This document shows, in pieces, positions 27,267 through 34,616 of a DNA stretch of 64,000 nucleotides (within the stretch, counting starts at the first letter, position 1; each line of letters starts with the position of its first letter). The notes beneath the pieces are model-generated. The model had not been told where the DNA came from and searched no databases. It worked only from the letters and a program-made list of their open reading frames with translations. A program made the position numbers and the translations under genes. The stretch is from Undibacterium sp. Lineage in GTDB: Bacteria; Pseudomonadota; Gammaproteobacteria; Burkholderiales; Burkholderiaceae_D. The DNA lies in contig JAUSNO010000024.1 in NCBI GenBank assembly GCA_030645915.1, forward strand, positions 1-64,000, read 5' to 3'.

Positions 27267-27565
27267 GGTATCCGTTCTGACGGTGATGAATTAATCGGCG
27301 CGTAAGTAAAAAATGCCGGAAGCAGGTCTTTTCTATTGCAAGGGGATACCGCGATTAAAACACAAATCTCTGCTGAAAGTATGCGCGCTGGCGCACGAAC
27401 CAGCCTAGCGGGTCTTGGGATATTGGTGCCTTGCACTGATAGGCGTGCAAGGCGAAATCAATAAAATTGCTCACCCTGCCCACCACACAGCTGCCATGCG
27501 GCTGCAGGCAGGCATCGAATTGAACTATAGATAACTAGTGATTTTTTGCATGAGGACCTCGAAAA
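27267..27565. other. Gene-free region with a hairpin and a possible repeat remnant
   Basis: A perfect 9-bp stem GCCTTGCAC / GTGCAAGGC lies at 27428-27453, positioned to end the leftward DUF1428 transcript, but lacks a U-run. CCACCACACAGCTGCCATGCG at about 27480-27500 resembles the left arm of the long palindrome family. No gene is supported. Confidence 0.4.
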
Positions 27566-27919
27566 CTAGATCTCGACCAGTTTTTCAAAACCGCCGTAAA
27601 TCATGCGCTTTCCGTCGAATGGCATGGGATTGACTTCATGATCAAATCGCGGGTCTGTCATCATGACTGCCCATGCCGCATCGCGCACTTCTTTGGAAGG
27701 CCAAGTCATCCAGGAAAATACAACCGTCTCGTCTTCCTTGCATTGCACCGCCAGCGGAAACGAAGTGAGTTTGCCTTGTGGCACATCACTCCCCCAACAT
27801 TCAACCATATTGATGACCCCAAATTCTTTAAAGACAGGCGCGAATTTTTCAGAATAGCGCTGATAGGCCTCACGGTTGGCGGTCGGTACGGCTAAGACAA
27901 ATCCATCTACATAGTTCAT
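27566..27919 (-). CDS. DUF1428 (YbaA-like) protein
   Basis: This 117-residue protein of the DUF1428 family begins MNYVDGFVLAVPTANREAYQ and has the signature VFKEFGVINMVECWGSDVPQ, VVFSWMTWPSKEVRDAAWAV and GKRMIYGGFEKLV. It has a ferredoxin-like, dimeric alpha-beta-barrel type fold by family knowledge; the function is unknown. GGGAGAAAC precedes the ATG. It sits 25 bp downstream of thpR on the same strand and is probably co-transcribed. Confidence 0.9.
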   Translation of the reverse strand: MNYVDGFVLAVPTANREAYQRYSEKFAPVFKEFGVINMVECWGSDVPQGKLTSFPLAVQCKEDETVVFSWMTWPSKEVRDAAWAVMMTDPRFDHEVNPMPFDGKRMIYGGFEKLVEI

Positions 27920-27943
27920 GTGTTTCTCCCGTCTTTTATAATG

Positions 27944-28555
27944 TCATTGATTGAGCGGCGTGGGCATGGCCGAACCGAAGCACACATCACCACTGCGCAA
28001 AGGAAACCACTGTTCCATCCGATACTGTACGCCCGCGCAGTCGTTCGTGCTGAAATGGCTGGAATAGAGCGCAAATCCCTCCACCGGCACCTCGGGTAGC
28101 CTCGCCGCCGCTTTACCGTCAATCAACCGAACTATGTGCTGCGCGGGTATGTCCGGCCCGCATTTGGCCAGCGTGACGTGTGGCTGAAAGCGCCGCAGGG
28201 GCGGCGATCGGAGGCACGACAAGGCAAGAACTACGGCCGCATGCAGCTCAATCAGAGCCTCATTGAGATCAACCCCGGCCCACAAGATCGCGCCGCCGTT
28301 TCTGGTCCGAAACTGCCCCAAACCCGACAAACAAAGCGAAAAAGAACGCGCACGGACCATCTGCAGCATTGCTATCACCGGGGCGATGGGCGCGTCCCCG
28401 ATGAAATGCAAGGTGATATGCATCTGCGCCCTGCTGATCAGTTTAATGCCGGCAAGTGGCGACGGTTGCAGGCGCGCCAGTGCGGCAGTGGCACGCGGCG
28501 GCAAATCGATGGCGACGAATAATCTGGGCACACCGTTTTCCCCGGGCAAAAGCAC
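27944..28555 (-). CDS. thpR: RNA 2',3'-cyclic phosphodiesterase (ThpR/LigT)
   Basis: This 2H phosphoesterase of 203 residues has the two catalytic HxTx motifs HITL and HVTL about 85 residues apart, and the N-terminal signature RLFVAIDLPP. It hydrolyses 2',3'-cyclic phosphates on RNA ends. The start is GTG at 28555, giving a short extension before RLFVAIDLP; there is no better ATG. It probably forms a pair with the DUF1428 gene 25 bp downstream. Confidence 0.9.
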   Translation of the reverse strand: MLLPGENGVPRLFVAIDLPPRATAALARLQPSPLAGIKLISRAQMHITLHFIGDAPIAPVIAMLQMVRARSFSLCLSGLGQFRTRNGGAILWAGVDLNEALIELHAAVVLALSCLRSPPLRRFQPHVTLAKCGPDIPAQHIVRLIDGKAAARLPEVPVEGFALYSSHFSTNDCAGVQYRMEQWFPLRSGDVCFGSAMPTPLNQ

Positions 28556-28565
28556 AAGTAAATAC

Positions 28566-28595
28566 GGCTTGCCCGCTATGCGGTAGCGGGCAAGC
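28566..28595. terminator. Strong GC hairpin behind the triple-repeat gene
   Basis: GGCTTGCCCGCT-ATGCGG-TAGCGGGCAAGCC has at least 11 paired bases. It lies between the triple-repeat gene and thpR. No U-run follows on either strand, so termination is likely but not certain. Confidence 0.5.
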
Positions 28596-28610
28596 CTGTT
28601 GCCTTATTGG

Positions 28611-28640
28611 ATATCACTTGCTATCACTTGCTATCACTTG
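28611..28640. repeat. Three tandem copies of TATCACTTGC
   Basis: TATCACTTGC is repeated three times head to tail. The innermost copy encodes the last codons and stop of the triple-repeat protein; the other two follow the stop. Confidence 0.7.
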
Positions 28641-29071
28641 CGCGGCTTTTTCCTTGATACTGGTTTTTCTACCCAGGCGCTATTGACGTCATCCCATTGA
28701 TGGCTGCGCAAGAATTGCGCAGCCTCGGCACGCACTTGCGCACGAGAAAGAGAGCTCTTTGGCTCACCCTTCAGCGGCACCCAAGCCTCATTGCTGGAAT
28801 CATATCGATGCGTCTTCAGGAACTCGTCGCGCTCTGCCTTCACCTGCGCCCGCGTTTTCATGCTGGCGGGAGGCTCGAACTCCTTTCTTAGCACCCAGTT
28901 CTCGGTGAGTGGATCATATCGATGCGTTTTAATAAATTCATCGCGTTCCTTCTTGACCTGCTCACGCGTCAACGCCGGTGCAGCCTTATCGTCAGCGCTT
29001 TGGGCGTTAACCATATCAGCATTAAATCCGAGGATCAGGCCAAGAAGAAGTGGAATTTGCAAGATTTTCAT
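28634..29071 (-). CDS. Periplasmic protein with three DUF4148-like repeats
   Basis: This 145-residue secreted protein has a signal peptide (MKILQIPLLLGLILGFNADMVNA) followed by three similar units: LTREQVKKERDEFIKTHRYD-PLTENWV, TRAQVKAERDEFLKTHRYD-SSNEAWV and LSRAQVRAEAAQFLRSHQWD-DVNSAWV. The start of each unit matches DUF4148 (LTRAQV-E pattern), a family common in Burkholderiales. Most DUF4148 proteins I know of have one unit, so three is unusual. A basic tail KPVSRKKPRK ends it. The start at 29071 is set by the signal peptide and AAAGG upstream. Confidence 0.82.
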   Translation of the reverse strand: MKILQIPLLLGLILGFNADMVNAQSADDKAAPALTREQVKKERDEFIKTHRYDPLTENWVLRKEFEPPASMKTRAQVKAERDEFLKTHRYDSSNEAWVPLKGEPKSSLSRAQVRAEAAQFLRSHQWDDVNSAWVEKPVSRKKPRK

Positions 29072-29478
29072 ATTGAATTTACCTTTCTTTTTTTGTAAAT
29101 AGATTGTTGGTTCTTGAATCATCGACGGATGTTCACCCATGCACGCTGGCGAGGATGCCAACGCATTTCTGACCACCTCAACTTGCGTATCAGCATTGGC
29201 GTTACGTTATTGGTCCATTCGCTTAAGACCTTCGCAAGCTTGCATGCAACGTGCATGGGCACCCTTGCGAAATCGCAAAAGGGCAAAAATCTATCCCACC
29301 TACGGTGTTTTCATTGTCTGCGTGGTGCGATGGGGCAAATCAATTGCGTGATCAGGCAATCAACATCCTTCCAGCACGCAATACCCATGCGGCCCGCAGG
29401 CCATGCTGCCTGGAAACCCGCATGAATAATGCGTGTCGGGCATGCCTACTGTTGAATTTTTGTACAGAGTGCGTTGAT
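29072..29478. other. Gene-free region holding repeat copy D
   Basis: Contains the upstream region of the triple-repeat gene and the palindromic repeat at 29354-29446. No gene is supported in the remaining sequence. Confidence 0.45.
29354..29446. repeat. Dispersed long-palindrome repeat, copy D
   Basis: Left arm CACGCAATACCCATGCGG (from 29375), middle CCCGCAGGCC and CTGGAAACC, right arm CGCATGAATAATGCGTG (ends 29435). Flanks CAGGCAATC and TCGGGCATGCC extend it. Confidence 0.8.
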
Positions 29479-30081
29479 TTACTCTGCATGACCCCACGGC
29501 GTGGGTGGCGTAGCGACGGCTTTGCTCAGATCAAAATTCACCCGAAATTCGCGCCCTTCCCTGATCAGACGGTAACTGAAGCTGGTCGGATAGACATACA
29601 TCTGCCAGGTATTGCCCACGGATTGCGGGATGCCGTGCCGGACGAATAATTCCTTCGAATATTGATCTGCCGGGAAAGACTGCATATTGTTCCAGCCGGC
29701 GTCGAGCGTATGACCGCCGTACATGGTTTGCGCATCGTCTACGCCGTCTTTATGTCTGTGATCGTGTTTCAGCGACAAGCCAGAGCCGGTCTTGCTAATG
29801 ATCCAGGTGCGTGAGTGATCATCGCCGACATGAAACGGGATCTGCAATTGCGTGTCACTACACTTGCGTATATGCATGACCATCCGGCCTTCAAAACCAT
29901 CTGACTTGGGCGCATCGACCGCCACTTTTCCTTCAAAGGCCTTGCCACACAGGGCGCGCAGCTGCTGAAAAAACGCGTCATGGGTAGCGATCGACACCAG
30001 AGGCGCCGCGCGGCTTTCTGCAGCGCGCAGCGGGGTAGAGAACACGCAGGCGATGAGCGTAGACAACAAGATTTTTTTCAT
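29479..30081 (-). CDS. Periplasmic protein of unknown function
   Basis: This 200-residue exported protein has the signal peptide MKKILLSTLIACVFSTPLRA. The mature part has two Cys (ALCGKAF and RKCSDTQ), suggesting a disulfide, and segments SDGFEGRMVMHIRKC, DDHSRTWIISKTGSGLSLKH, DHRHKDGVDDAQTMYGG and TSFSYRLIREGREFRVNFDL. I recognise no named family. Its first 65 codons and upstream region are duplicated, in decayed form, 2,060 bp further right, on the far side of the CNNM-type gene. Confidence 0.8.
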   Translation of the reverse strand: MKKILLSTLIACVFSTPLRAAESRAAPLVSIATHDAFFQQLRALCGKAFEGKVAVDAPKSDGFEGRMVMHIRKCSDTQLQIPFHVGDDHSRTWIISKTGSGLSLKHDHRHKDGVDDAQTMYGGHTLDAGWNNMQSFPADQYSKELFVRHGIPQSVGNTWQMYVYPTSFSYRLIREGREFRVNFDLSKAVATPPTPWGHAE

Positions 30082-30564
30082 GAATGCTCCAGGTGGAATC
30101 GACGCACTATAGCGACATTATCACGCCGCTTCAATCAAAAAAAGTTCACGCAAGGCAATCGCATGAAAAATGCGCTGCTTAAAATGCACTTCATTTTTGT
30201 GAACGAAAAGCAGGAAGAAAATGGTAAGGCACGGACTCTTTGATCAATTTTTTAAAATTATTTCCACCTGGTTTCTTCGTTCGTGTTTTTCGTGAATAAA
30301 ACTTTTTTTCAAGAAATTAAAGGTTGAGTGATGCTGCTGCTGGCACGCCATGGCAGCAGATTTTCCGTGGTTGAGGCTAGGATACCGTAACGATCCAGGC
30401 AGTTCCGAAGTTGCCACGCGTCACCAAACTACCATCATGAGACCATGGCAAGTTAGCCATTCTCACCAGGTACATATAGTCAAGATTCCCGTGAGTCAAA
30501 AAATCTGGCTACAATAAAGGCTCCCTAACAATCGGGGGCTGGACCTTGCAACAGCCCTCCCACA
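30082..30564. other. Gene-free region
   Basis: No gene is supported in these 483 bp. The first 62 bp form part of the duplicated segment also present at 32142-32203. A TACAAT -10-like box around 30511 may drive the CNNM-type gene. Confidence 0.4.
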
Positions 30565-31869
30565 ATGGACATATTAATTATCCTAGGTTTAATTCTGGTC
30601 AATGGCCTGTTCGCCATGTCAGAAATCGCTGTGGTTTCCTCTAAGCGTATTCGTCTGCAAAAACTTTCAGACAATGGCAGCCGTGGTGCGCAAGCGGCCA
30701 TAGAGCTATCTGACAGCCCGAGTCGTTTTCTGTCAACAATACAAGTTGGGATTACCCTTATCGGCATTTTCAACGGTGCGTTTGGTGAGGCATCCTTGGT
30801 CGCCCAGTTCACGCCCAAACTAGAACATCTGCCAGTAATTGGAGAATTCGCCAGAGAAGTTGCTTTGGGAATTGTGGTGGTTGGGATTACGTTTTCTTCC
30901 TTGATTTTGGGTGAGTTATTACCAAAGCGAATTGCCATGCAACACCCGGAAACCGTCGCCTCTCTGATCGCCGCCCCGATGCAATGGCTCTCGCGCATGA
31001 TGGGCCCATTTGTTAAAATTTTGACGATTACCACGGAAGCCTTGTTGCGCTTAATGGGATTACATCAGCCAAAAAATAACGCAGTCACTGAAGAAGAGAT
31101 CACCGGCATGCTAAAAGAAGGCACGGATGCAGGGTTGTTTGAAAAAACCGAACACGAAATTGTTTCGCGGGCATTGCGTCTGGATGATCAACGCGTTGTC
31201 GCATTGATGACACCGCGCATGGATATCGACTTCATCGACATTGCAGAATCCCTGGAACATAATCTAGCGAAAATAGCAGACAGCCCTTACAGCCGTTTTC
31301 CAGTGTGCAAAGGAGATCTGTCGAATGTAATTGGCATCCTTCATGGTGGCCACTTATTCGATCAGGCAATCAAAAAACAGTCGATTATGAGCGTGGATAT
31401 TACTGCCGCAGTGACGCCTCCTCTCTTCATCCCTGAATCATTGAGCGCGATGCAGTTGCTCGAAACTTTCAAGAAAAACCGGGCGGAATTGGCCTTAGTC
31501 ATCAATGAATATGGGGAAATCGAAGGCATCGTCACCCTTAGCGATGTGCTTGGCGCCCTTGTCGGCGATGTCGCCGCCATCGACAACAATCAAGAAGCAG
31601 ATTCGGTGCAACGTGAAGACGGCTCCTGGCTGATAGACGGTGGCATCTCATTTAGCCGTTTTCGCGAAATCATGGGTACCGACCTCAGGTTTCCCGAAGA
31701 AACAACAGGCTCTTACCATACCCTAGCCGGCTTTGTTCTCACCCACTTTGGCTACATACCAAAATCATCCGAGTATTTCGAATGGCAAGGTTTCCGTATT
31801 GAAGTTGTTGATCTCGACAAGAACCGGATTGATCGTTTGTTGATTTCAGAGATTCTCAGTGAAACGTGA
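30565..31869 (+). CDS. CNNM/CorC (hemolysin-like) membrane protein
   Basis: This 434-residue protein has an N-terminal CNNM (DUF21) domain (LGLILVNGLFAMSEIAVVSS, GITFSSLILGELLPKRIAM), two CBS units (DDQRVVALMTPRMDIDFIDI and AVTPPLFIPESLSAMQLLET ... LALVINEYGEIEGIVTLSDV), and a C-terminal CorC/HlyC domain (DGSWLIDGGISFSRFREIMG). Related proteins export Mg2+ or other cations, so the hemolysin name is historic. It is followed by the scrap zone at 31870-32205. Confidence 0.93.
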   Translation: MDILIILGLILVNGLFAMSEIAVVSSKRIRLQKLSDNGSRGAQAAIELSDSPSRFLSTIQVGITLIGIFNGAFGEASLVAQFTPKLEHLPVIGEFAREVALGIVVVGITFSSLILGELLPKRIAMQHPETVASLIAAPMQWLSRMMGPFVKILTITTEALLRLMGLHQPKNNAVTEEEITGMLKEGTDAGLFEKTEHEIVSRALRLDDQRVVALMTPRMDIDFIDIAESLEHNLAKIADSPYSRFPVCKGDLSNVIGILHGGHLFDQAIKKQSIMSVDITAAVTPPLFIPESLSAMQLLETFKKNRAELALVINEYGEIEGIVTLSDVLGALVGDVAAIDNNQEADSVQREDGSWLIDGGISFSRFREIMGTDLRFPEETTGSYHTLAGFVLTHFGYIPKSSEYFEWQGFRIEVVDLDKNRIDRLLISEILSET

Positions 31870-31901
31870 CACCCTAACTGTGATTTATATGCCGCCGCGG
31901 T

Positions 31902-31930
31902 AACGCGGTGTCTGGGTCACCTCCGCCAAG
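31902..31930 (+). pseudogene. 29-bp scrap of the beta-propeller phytase gene
   Basis: Bases 31902-31930 match 38875-38903, inside the phytase gene, without a mismatch. The match stops abruptly at both ends. It abuts the broken copy of the 29479 gene 16 bp to the right, so the zone looks like a patchwork of rearranged pieces. Confidence 0.65.
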
Positions 31931-31945
31931 ACCGGCCAGTCTGGT

Positions 31946-32203
31946 GGCCTTCAAAACCATCTGACTTGGGCGCATCAACCGCCACTTTTCCTTCAAAAAC
32001 CTTGCCACACAGGGCGCGTAGCTACTGGAAAAATGCGTCATGCGTAGCGATCGACACCAGAGGCGCGGCGCGGCTTTTTGCAGCGCACAGTGGGGTAGAG
32101 AGAACGCAGGCAATGAATGTGGACAACAAGATTTTTTTCATGAATGCTCCCGGTGGAATCGAAGCACTATAGCGACATTATCGAGCCGCTACAATCAAAA
32201 AAA
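31946..32203 (-). pseudogene. Broken 5' copy of the periplasmic gene at 29479-30081
   Basis: About 258 bp match 29886-30143 with no gaps and roughly 23 substitutions by eye, so about 91% identity. The copy covers the upstream region, the start at 32141 and about 65 codons. It has an in-frame TAG where the intact gene reads CAG CTG (after ATHDAFFQ), and the rest of the gene is missing. It is therefore dead twice over. The direct repeat flanks the CNNM-type gene. Confidence 0.88.
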
Positions 32204-32218
32204 CCCGTGCCGTCAAGA

Positions 32219-33283
32219 TCAGGAACGACAATGCAAAGGGGCGGCATCCGTCATCAGGCCGTCTCTCAATAGACTTGGCGTCAGGCCGGTCCAGCGTTTG
32301 AAAGAACGGCGAAAATTGTTCGCGTCATGGAAACCCAGGTGCTGCGCGACCGCCTCGTTATCGTAACGGCGGGTCTGAAATAAATACAGCGCGACATGGG
32401 TGCGCACCTGATCGAGCTCTGCCTGAAAATGGGTGCCATGCTTGAGCAGATAGCGCTTCATGGTGGCGGGGCTGACCCCGAAAGCCGATGCGGTGTTATC
32501 GAGTGTCGGGGTGCAGCGTATGTGTTCCAGCAAATAGTCGTACAGCACATCAAGCACACTGGCATGGCTGGTCTGCCGCTCTGCATCCTGTTCTGCACGA
32601 CGGAGCGCCGTTGCGGCTGCCGTCGCATTGCCCCGTGGCCAGGGTTTGTCCATGCTGGCGCTATCAATCAGCATGGCATCGAAATGGCAATTGAAGCGCA
32701 GCTCGCTGCCCAGGTGGACTTCATGTTGTTCGGTATGGCGCGCTCTGCTGCGGTTGAAGCAAAACCGCCATGCCAGGGGTGCGCCACTGAGCCAGCGGCA
32801 CATCGCCACCACCGCCGTCATGTGCATCTCGACCAAGGCCGGGCGCAGCGCCGGTGCGCCGAAGCTATCGGTCCAGTACAACACCGTCAGGCCTTCGCCT
32901 TCGCTCAGGCGCGGGCACAGCAAGGGGCACAGGCGCGCATGATGGCTTGCCAGAATATGCAAGGCCTGGCGCAGATTTTGTGCCTGTAGCAAGGCATGGC
33001 TGACATCGCCAACATGGCCTGGCAGCATCTGTTGCCCCAGCATGAAACTGGTGTCGCTGCTGCGCAAACCGCCGATCAGGTTAGTAAGCAATTGCAAATA
33101 CTGTAGCGCGCTGATGCATGTATTCTCGCCAGTGAAGTCTTGCAGCCGCAAACCGGTGTCGCGCAACAGGATTGCTACATCGAACTCGCTGCCGTACGCA
33201 TAGTCGAGCAGCAAGGCGGGCTGATGCTGCAGCAAAATGCCGGCATCGCCAGCCTGGCTGAAGCGTCTCATGTCGCCAATCAT
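32219..33283 (-). CDS. AraC family transcriptional regulator
   Basis: This 354-residue regulator has an N-terminal ligand-binding domain of the AraC_binding_2/arabinose-type (QPALLLDYAYGSEFDVAILL ... SDTSFMLGQQMLPGHVGDVS). The C-terminal AraC DNA-binding domain has two helix-turn-helix units (TASAFGVSPATMKRYLLKHG and VAQHLGFHDANNFRRSFKRW followed by TGLTPS). The start ATG overlaps the stop of the upstream membrane GGDEF-like gene by four bases, so the two are translationally coupled. It probably regulates the divergent receptor-phytase genes; this is inferred from position. Confidence 0.92.
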   Translation of the reverse strand: MIGDMRRFSQAGDAGILLQHQPALLLDYAYGSEFDVAILLRDTGLRLQDFTGENTCISALQYLQLLTNLIGGLRSSDTSFMLGQQMLPGHVGDVSHALLQAQNLRQALHILASHHARLCPLLCPRLSEGEGLTVLYWTDSFGAPALRPALVEMHMTAVVAMCRWLSGAPLAWRFCFNRSRARHTEQHEVHLGSELRFNCHFDAMLIDSASMDKPWPRGNATAAATALRRAEQDAERQTSHASVLDVLYDYLLEHIRCTPTLDNTASAFGVSPATMKRYLLKHGTHFQAELDQVRTHVALYLFQTRRYDNEAVAQHLGFHDANNFRRSFKRWTGLTPSLLRDGLMTDAAPLHCRS

Positions 33284-34212
33284 GCCGCTAATCCGGCTGG
33301 CGTCCGGCGTTCCTGGCTGCGCGTTTCTATTGCGCGGCTGAGTTTGCTCAAGAGCGTATCTGCCGCTTCTGCGGCCTCACCTTCGGCCACCGCACAGGCA
33401 TGGCGCAGGCTCAGCGCCAGTGTGGCCGCTGTGGTTGCTGTGGTGGCATTAACCTGATGCCGCATCTGCGCCACCATCGTGCACAAGTGCTGTGCCACTT
33501 CCCTTGCGCCGGCCTCGTCAGTACCCGGCATCAGCAAGGCAAAGCGATCGCCCGCGTAACGGCACAACAAATCTTCATTGCGAATATTGAGCAGCAGCAT
33601 ATGGCAGACCGCCTGCAATACGCGGTCGCCCTCATGTTTGCCATGCGCGCGATTGATCAGGTGAAAATGATCAATATCGAGCAGCGCCACCGCGCAAGGC
33701 ACGCCCGGATGGCGCGCTTGCTCCAGACGGATCTGGGCGCGCAGGTAATCGGCATTGGTCAATTGGGTAATGCGGTCGAAGGCGCGATGATCGCGGAACA
33801 GGCGCTCACGTTTTTGCAACTGCTCATTGAGGCTAAATTGTTCCTGCCGCCAGTAGTACATGCCTGCGGTCAGCACGCCCATGCCGCCCAATTGAAAAAT
33901 GGCTTCCAGCCAGTTATCCCATGTTTGGTCCTTGGGGATGAGAAAGAATTCATCCAGACAATCGACCCAGGCGCCCAGCATGATCGCCGCCAGGCCGCCG
34001 GCAAGTAAGCGCGTGACCAGACCCTTGGGGCGGCTGCTGAGCGTCATCAGGCACCATACGCCGGCCATCAGTGCCGTGCCGCCCTCACCGACGATATCCA
34101 TGCCATGCCAGCTGGCGATCGGTTTAAGCGCGCCTGCCGTTGCATACAGCACGACGCAGGCACTCAGTGCCAAGGCACAAATGGAGATAAACAAAACATG
34201 TAAGCGCAGCAT
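33280..34212 (-). CDS. Membrane protein with degenerate GGDEF domain and intact I-site
   Basis: This 310-residue protein has about five hydrophobic segments (for example LHVLFISICALALSACVVLY, LVTRLLAGGLAAIMLGAWVD) and then a GGDEF-fold domain from about residue 145 (DRITQLTNADYLRAQIRL, AVALLDIDHFHLINRAHGKH). The active-site motif reads RYAGDRF instead of GGDEF, so catalysis is unlikely. The c-di-GMP inhibitory site RNED is present exactly five residues before it. The protein may therefore be a c-di-GMP receptor. It forms an ATGA overlap with the AraC gene. The start at 34212 gives a membrane segment at the very beginning; upstream codons in the same frame add no recognisable domain. Confidence 0.85.
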   Translation of the reverse strand: MLRLHVLFISICALALSACVVLYATAGALKPIASWHGMDIVGEGGTALMAGVWCLMTLSSRPKGLVTRLLAGGLAAIMLGAWVDCLDEFFLIPKDQTWDNWLEAIFQLGGMGVLTAGMYYWRQEQFSLNEQLQKRERLFRDHRAFDRITQLTNADYLRAQIRLEQARHPGVPCAVALLDIDHFHLINRAHGKHEGDRVLQAVCHMLLLNIRNEDLLCRYAGDRFALLMPGTDEAGAREVAQHLCTMVAQMRHQVNATTATTAATLALSLRHACAVAEGEAAEAADTLLSKLSRAIETRSQERRTPAGLAA

Positions 34213-34616
34213 GGCAACCCCGGATGAAGGAAATCGTGCGCGAGCATAACGAGCTTGAATGACAGGCGCATGACAACCAACCGCCTGACCAGAATGCATG
34301 CCGGGCGTGTCGAAATAAACCACAGGGGGTGCAAACGGCTCACCGCACTTAGCTGAAATCTGGCTGAAATTTGCTGTTGGCGCATCCTCATCAGACGAGC
34401 GCCAATAGAGCACTTGGGCCACTTGCGTCGACTTCCCGCTGCGGCGACATGGTCGCGCATGGCGCTGGAAGTCATTCCAGCTCAATTCAATTCGGCCTGC
34501 ATCACTATCTTGTCCGATCTCATGCCCATCCGCGGGCCATGTCCTGCATCTGTCACGGAAACGACATATTCCTGCGCCAGAATCCGTCCATTCTTTCAAT
34601 CAACGAATGGCACACC
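34213..34616. other. Divergent promoter region, regulator pair and TonB receptor
   Basis: These 404 bp lie between the membrane GGDEF-like gene (leftward) and the TonB-dependent receptor gene (rightward) and should carry both promoters and any AraC sites. I see no clear paired AraC repeats or terminator by eye. Confidence 0.4.
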